Origin: Moringa oleifera
Lineage: Eukaryota; Streptophyta; Magnoliopsida; Brassicales; Moringaceae
Reading direction: 5' to 3'
Length of the DNA: 64,000 bases
Assembly: GCA_021397835.1 (NCBI GenBank)
Contig: JAJFZO010000896.1
Span: 6,860,501 to 6,924,500 of the forward strand
Shown here piece by piece: positions 58,419 to 64,000 of this stretch. The notes below the pieces were generated by a model. It had not been told where the DNA came from and ran no database searches. It was given only the letters and a program-made list of their open reading frames with translations. The position numbers and the translations under genes were made by a program. Each line of letters opens with the position of its first letter. Positions within the stretch are counted from its first letter, which is position 1.

Positions 58419-59040
58419 AGAATAGAGAGAGATATTTTTATATTTTTAATAAAAATTATTTTAAAATAAAAATATATGTTTAAGTTTTTGAGAATGTATG
58501 AAAAAATCTCAAAGAAGTTGCTTTCATATTTTTAATATAAAATTATTTTAAGAATAAAATATATATTTAATATTTTTAAAAAATATAAAAGAATATCCAA
58601 AAAGAGATTTTTATATTTTTTAATATAAAAATTATTTTTAAAAAATAAAATATATAGTTAATATTTTTAATAAATATGAAAAATTCAAGAAAGAAGTTTT
58701 CATACTTTCTAATATATAATTATTCTAAAAAGATATATATGTTTCAAGTTTTAAGAAATATAAAAAAATCTCAAGAGATATGTTTTTATTTTTTTTTATA
58801 AAAACTATTTAAAAAACATTTTTTGATAGTATAAAAAAAATATCAAGAGAGAGATTTTTATACTTTTTAATATAAAGATTATTTCAAAAGTAAAACAAAT
58901 GAATATTTTGTATTTTTGAGAATGAAAAAAATTTCAAGAGAGAGATTTTCATACCATTTAGTATATTTTTTTATTTTTAAAAATAAAAAATTATTTTTTT
59001 AAATAATAAAAAAATCTCAAGGAAAAATTTTTATGTCTTC
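58419..59040. repeat. AT-rich tandem array, unit about 90-100 bp
   Basis: The motif GAGA(T)TTTTTAT-x-TTTTTAATATAAA-ATTATTTTAAAA recurs about seven times, each unit ending near AAAAAAATCTCAAGAGAG. Unit-like sequence is also present just left of the MITE (57400-57470), so the MITE split the array. It could be the U3 part of the gypsy LTR that follows. Confidence 0.7.
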
Positions 59041-59828
59041 AAAAAATGCTTCAAAAAAATATGTTTTGTCTGGTCCTAAATTCATCTTTATTTTCAAATT
59101 AATAGAATTATGAAAGCCGAAATTAAGGCTTAAATTTAGATATTAATATTAATTATTCGTTTGTGTTAGGATTATGAACCATTGAAATTATTTATACGCT
59201 TTACGTTTTATCTTAATTTAGTATTAATATTGTATTTGCATGAAATACAAAAAATACTTTTGAGGATGAGGGGTTGAACAAAAGTGAGACTTTCATATTC
59301 TTCATCATAAACAAATGTTTTGAAGCTTAAAAGTTGTGTAAGAGTGAGACTTTTACATCTTTTATCATTAAAAAAATTTAAACATTTATGGTAAAACAAG
59401 AGTTAAACCTTTATATTCTCAAAAAATTAAAATATTACTTGTTTCTATTTCATGCATATTCAAATTCCTTTCAAGACATTTTTTTAGAATCAGTTTTAAA
59501 AATCAAGTGAATTTCATAACTAAAAAATAATCGTGATTAGTACTGATCTTCAAGTGTCGTGAGGTGCTAACCTTTCTCATATAGAACCGACTCTTGAACC
59601 TGTATTTTTAATTTTAAAATATTAATATTATCTTATTTATATTTATTTTTATTAATATAAAAATAATTTTTAGAAATAAGCAATTCGGTATCTAGTCATA
59701 CCATAAAGAGGATTAGTAATGACTTTTTTTTTTAATTTTTTAAAATTTTTTTCAAAAGAAAATCTCCAAAAACATTTCTCAAGTTACTTTGAGGATTCAA
59801 CCTCCAATCAGAAACCTGTTGTGACAGC
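59041..59828 (+). repeat. Probable 3' part of a gypsy 5' LTR
   Basis: The block lies directly before the primer-binding motif. It contains repeated GAGTGAGACTTT segments (about 59284 and 59344), and near 59555-59600 a GTGTCGTGAGGTGCTAACC then ACCGACTCTTGAACC stretch which, from memory, resembles the conserved 3' region of LTRs in DUF7745-type gypsy elements. The left border is unknown; the AT-rich array could be part of it. Confidence 0.5.
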
Positions 59829-59847
59829 TTAACGACTCCACTGGGGA
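59829..59847 (+). other. Gypsy primer-binding site (probably tRNA-Arg type)
   Basis: TTAACGACTCCACTGGGGA corresponds to the TGGCGACTCC(A/G)CTGGGGA motif used by Ogre/Tat-like plant gypsy elements, with GG changed to AA near the start. It is followed by GGGACTTTTTAGAAAGTTAGG, the usual leader beginning. Confidence 0.65.
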
Positions 59848-60529
59848 CTTTTTAGAAAGTTAGGTCAAATTAATTATGGACTATTTTTTGGTTTTGAAAA
59901 TTGAAATTTAATCTTGACTTCCACTTATTTCACATTTGTTGCATTCAGAGTTATCGACCTATTAATTCTTTACTTGTTTTGCACCTATACTTTACATTAT
60001 CTTGTCATTGCTTTATATCTTGCTCACTTCCTACACATGTCACTTGCCTGATATAAGCCTTCAGCTGAGCTATACCCTTTAGGAGGGAGTAGAATAAACT
60101 ATGCTCTTTAGAAGCACTTTGCTTCCATATCCATGATAGTAGTGTTTCAAAGTACCTGACTAGCATGGTGATGAGCAATTTGAAAACCTATAGACAACTA
60201 GTCAATCTTATAAAGCCCAACATATGGCAAGCCTAGGAACCGAGATTAAGATAAAACCATAGCTAGTCATAGAAAAAACTCGTTTAGGACATGACAAGAG
60301 CCATGATTCGTATATGAATGTTTTTTTTTCTCTGAATATTTTCATCCTGTGATATTGACTCTTTGTTTAATGTCTATTTTATTACTTTATATTTACGTGA
60401 CATGTCATCAAGACAACTACTACCTTAACAAGCTTGGAAACAAGTGATAAACTTTTGTTAAATCCATAAAGCATCGGTAATCATGGAAGCTTCATAGTTA
60501 AGCAAGTTAATGTCAGTAGTGGTCCAGAT

Positions 60530-62200
60530 TTATGAAATTCAGTATTGGTCAGAAGGTCCATAAAGGGTTTTGAGCCAAGATTGCTAAGAGAATGAAGCTA
60601 AAGTTGAAAGAAAATAGTCTTTCGAAACTATCACAATTATGGAATTCTTAAGCCAAGAAGACAAGGATAAGTTTGATGAACAGTATAGGCATATCAAAAA
60701 TTTATTATTCCTATAAATTGAGGAAGCCTTGATCCATGCTGTAGTAAAGTTCTGAGATCTTGTCTATCGATGCTTTAGTTTTTAAGAAATAGATATAACA
60801 CTTACTTAGAGGAATATACTATGTTTTTAGGGATGAAATTTAAGAAACCCGATAAGATTCCCCCCCCCCCCACCCCCTCCCTTAAAAAAAAAAATTTCGA
60901 GGAGTCAAACAACTATCCCTTATTTTGAGGATACAAAGCCAAAAAAAAAAGAGGCTAAAAAGCAAATAAAGAAGAAAAGGGAAAGTGAGTGCTTGATGAA
61001 AGACTTTCTTTTGGAGTTCATGTGGAATCATATCAAAGAAGATATTGGGAAAATTACTTAGCTTTAATCATATATGGATTAGTGTTATTTCTAAAGGTTA
61101 GCTTAGTTTTAGCCATACATAGATAAGTGTTGTTTCCAAAGGTTTAGGGGCACATTGAAATGACTGTCATGGATCTTTTTAATATAATTACACATGATGC
61201 TTTCCTAGTTCTCACCATTCTAGTAGAAACTTTCATGTCATTGAATTATTGTAGGCAAAACGAGAAAGGTAAAATAATCGAAGGATTACCGTTATTGTAC
61301 GTATGGCTAAGGAGTCATTTTATGAGCATTAAAAAAAAAATACTTAAAGGCTTCTTGAATAAGAATCCAATTGAAAAACAATGAATGAATGGATGAGGTT
61401 TTTGTTCAAGATGGCAAAAAAGGAAGTTCTTTGGTTGGCCTAATAGATCTTATAGTAGTCTATTTTATATTGATGCAGGAAATTCAATTGTGTACTATTT
61501 TTAGGATTATGGGGTGAAATTAGATATATGCCACTTTTAGTGCTTATACACATCGAGGTAAATCAATTTGTGGTAATAACTCATTAGCTGAGAAATGAAG
61601 AATTCAGATATGATGGGCGAAACACCTCAGATTGGATAGAAAAAATTATAGAAGCATGGAAACAGAATCTGATCGCAAGAGGAAAACTAAAAGATAAGAC
61701 TACACCAAGATATGGCCAATAGAAAGGCAAAAGGATTAGAAATGTTATTTTACCAAGTTAGTTATTACGTCTAGAATCTTCTCATATGCCAACATTAAAT
61801 AAAATAGAAATTGAAAGATATAAGCAAGAGATAAAAGAATGGGAAACTGAGACTGTTAAACTTTAGGGGAAAATAGATTTTCTACAATATGAAGTCTAAG
61901 TTCAAGAGGAAATTTTCAAAAAGACCAAAGAAAAAAGGGATGCAACTAGGAAGAAAGCAGAAGATTCAAGGGAAAGCTATAGAAAATTAAGGATGGAAGA
62001 CAAGACCAAAACTTGGACTCGGATAGTCAGGAGGAAAGAAGGAAACTCCTCACCACATAGGTAATTCAACTAGAAGAGTAAATGCAAGAAAAAGACCACA
62101 GTTGTAGTGGATCTTTTAGAAGTGAGATTAGTTGACCATAGCATTACATGAGTCAGAATTGGAAATTCGAAGGCTAAGGGATATGGTGGAGCTTAATGAT
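60530..62200 (+). pseudogene. DUF7745-type gag N-terminal protein, broken
   Basis: Best-kept piece: 61160-61384, with TVMDLFNIITHDAFLVLTIL, VETFMSLNYCRQNEKGKI and LPLLYVWLRSHF. These fit the DUF7745 pattern (AVI-x-LF, AILAETF-SLN-CR, CLPLLYVWL-SH). Later come RNEEFRYDGRNTSDWIEKI, an IEAWKQNLIARGKLKD segment and TLNKIEIERYKQEIKEWE leading into a helical, charged region, exactly as in intact relatives. Stops interrupt before, between and after these pieces. The function of DUF7745 is unknown; its position at the start of gypsy elements implies a gag-related role. Confidence 0.7.
60860..60882. repeat. C-rich homopolymer tract
   Basis: Twelve consecutive C, then A, five C, T, three C on the plus strand, followed by an A-run. 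On the minus strand it is a G-tract of four or more runs of three or more G, a candidate G-quadruplex. Confidence 0.9.
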
Positions 62201-62849
62201 CTTTGATATACTAGAAATTAAAGAACTCATGCAAATGCAACAACTAAAGAAGAAAGAGTAATAGCATAAAATATTTCATTTAAAGTACATGCTAAAACAA
62301 GATGACTTGCATGCAGAACTACAAAAGATAGTGAAAAATTCAAAATTTTAAAAGAATAAGGCATGAGAATATGTGGAAACTAGTGCAAAAATAAAGAAGA
62401 ATATATGGCAAAACTTAAAAATAGCTAAAAAAGCATTAATGTCATCCTACTTTGAGTTGATAAAGTTACATAAGTCACCACAATAATGTATCAGGAAATT
62501 AAAGAATTCAAAAAGAAGATCTCGACAATGGATAAGAACTCAAAGGAATTAACTACTTCCTTGGGTTAAATCCAACATATGTACCAAATAGCTTAGGATA
62601 TCTTTAATTATGGACCCAATGTTAGATATTGACCATGTTTATAGATGCTTTATGAAATTAATGAAAATCTATGTTTGTTTTCAAGTTGTAAAGTTAATAA
62701 ATTCTATAATATTTTTACACAACCACCATGCATGCATTCCATTCTGGCACTGAAATATTCAATTTAGGATGATAAGATAAGTATAGGAAAATTAAAGCAT
62801 CATTTTATTATAAAGACTTACAGAACTCGCTCAAAGATAAAAGCTAATA

Positions 62850-63960
62850 TGGAAGATCAATAAGCCAGGATGGAAAGGTTAGAGAACATGCAAAGAGCCC
62901 AACATAAGATGATCAAAAACTAATAAAAGGCATAAGAGGAAATGGCACATAGTTAAGAAGCGATGCAATCCCAATTCCTCTAAACGATGAAGATGATGCA
63001 ATTAATAGTTAAGGGAAAAGCAGCTGTTATGGATCAAGAGACTCTAAAAAATATGCATGCCATAGGAAATGGGACCTTTTTAGCCAATCAAGGAGATACC
63101 TGCCAGGATTTACCCCTGCTCATGAACCAAGATATGGCACATACATTAGAATATCAAAAGCTAGGGAACCGATTTACATTCCTACTTGGATGACTTGATA
63201 AAATAGAGAAGTTGAGGACTGAAAATGTTAACAACAAAGAATTACTGCAAAACTCTGAAATGTTGGCAAAAAAAGCGAAAGTGTTTAAGAAAGCTTGCAA
63301 ATTTTTTGGGCTAGATATCTCAGCTTAACTTAGTTCCTAGATTAGTATTGCTACTAAAGTTTAAAGTACTTGAATTTGACAGATTCGATGGGAGCAAATG
63401 TCTGCGCTCACATATCTACATGTACTTGCATAAAATGCATGGATTAATGACAACTAGAAGTTTGTTATACATTGCTTCCAAGATAACCTAAAGGAAGAAG
63501 CTTTAGATCAGTACAGTAGCTTAGAAGCATCTAAAATCCAATCTTGGAAAGATCTAGATGTTGCCTTTATGGTTCACTATCAGTACATGGTAGAGCTTAC
63601 ACTAAATCGAATTATTTTACAAAACATGTGTAAGCAAAATTATGAATCCTTCAAAGAATAAGCCCAAAATGTTGTAAAGCTATAGAAAAGTTCATTCGAC
63701 TTTGTTTGAGGAAGAATTTTTAGAATTATTTATCAATACTCTGAAGCCCTCATTTTATGAGAAGCTACTTGCTATGTCAAGTGAAAATTTTGTCAAGATA
63801 GTTAGGTAAGGGAAAATTTTTTAGAATGCCTATAGACTTAGACAGTTGGAGGATCTAAATAATCTAAAGAAGACTATGACTGGGAAGAGAAAAGAAGGAG
63901 AAATAAACCAGATTTCTCAACAAACTTTTTATGAATCTTCATTTTTTAACTAGTGACCTT
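62850..63960 (+). pseudogene. Gypsy gag (Retrotrans_gag) with coiled-coil leader, broken
   Basis: A MERLENMQRAQHKMIKN helical stretch and MQLIVKGKAAVMDQE at 62870-63050 match the linker before gag. KFKVLEFDRFDGSKCLRSHI and YMYLHKMHG at 63355-63445 are the start of the gag domain (the K-x-P-x-(F/L)-x-x-(F/Y)DG-x-x-x-P motif). Then follow SWKDLD-like, ESFKE-AQ-like and FINTLKPSFYEKLLAMSSEN pieces (63540-63800), the W-x-D-L, ESFxEYAQRW and F-(I/V)-x-TL-P-FY motifs of the capsid fold. Stops separate the pieces. Gag would assemble the particle that packages element RNA; the cysteine knuckle is not seen before the edge. Confidence 0.75.
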
Positions 63961-64000
63961 ATCTATACCAGTTTCTAAGGACTTCTTACCTTACACCTTA

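Larger units (their letters stand above)
59829..64000 (+). mobile_element. Ty3-gypsy element (DUF7745 / gag type), 5' part, runs off the window
   Basis: Order on the plus strand: primer site (59829), leader to about 60530, DUF7745-like coding (about 60530-62200), charged coiled-coil region (62200-63340), and retrotransposon gag domain (63350-63830). Protease and polymerase would lie to the right of 64000. Stops are frequent in all parts, so at least this gag region is dead. Confidence 0.7.

Noticed and set aside
1..64000. tRNA, rRNA or organelle-derived insertions
   Set aside because: I scanned for conserved tRNA arms, rRNA blocks and plastid or mitochondrial genes and recognised none; a tRNAscan or organelle alignment would be needed to exclude small ones.

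Overview
The window reads as nuclear DNA of a eudicot plant. It is AT-rich, has one intron-rich housekeeping gene with plant-type exons, carries part of a plant-specific transcription factor gene, and is otherwise packed with typical plant transposable elements in several states of decay. I cannot name the species from sequence alone.

Two genes look functional. At the left edge, on the minus strand, is the first coding exon of a PLATZ zinc-binding transcription factor; the rest lies outside the window. At 35571-46637, on the plus strand, is a complete 15-exon gene for UDP-N-acetylglucosamine diphosphorylase (UAP, the last step of UDP-GlcNAc synthesis). All exons join in frame to 490 codons plus stop. 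A third, broken gene-like unit (17280-18335) encodes an Asn/Thr-rich low-complexity stretch and is interrupted by what looks like a solo LTR.

Layout from left to right: PLATZ exon and promoter (1-760); AT-rich spacer (761-3239); gypsy LTR/primer-site remnant (3240-4190); decayed gypsy-type element with a 1.7-kb tandem duplication (4951-9975); GATG-motif-rich stretch (10121-10640); a 4.3-kb dead Ac-like hAT transposon with TIRs and 8-bp target duplication (12480-16827); broken N/T-rich gene with LTR (17280-18335); LINE remnant with ORF1 and RNase H pieces but no reverse transcriptase (20218-21641) abutting a dead Ty1-copia element that lacks a recognisable 3' LTR (21645-26320); a MULE-type MITE with 9-bp TSD (28201-29257); a second MULE-MITE family (32717-33646); the UAP gene; a 5'-truncated LINE (50110-56070) split by a nested TTF/DUF4371-type hAT transposon (50660-53952); the second copy of the 930-bp MULE-MITE, inverted (57479-58409), inserted in an AT-rich tandem array; and the 5' part of a DUF7745/gag-type Ty3-gypsy element (59829 to the right edge).

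The genes do not form a pathway together. The main biology is one glycosylation-precursor gene in a mosaic of nested and mutually inverted transposons. I found no CRISPR array, operon, rRNA or tRNA gene, and nothing I would call a new biological system. The best leads are the inverted MITE pair bracketing UAP, the copia-LINE junction, the hAT-in-LINE nest, and a possible stress element upstream of UAP. All homology calls rest on motif recognition by eye; no database search was run.
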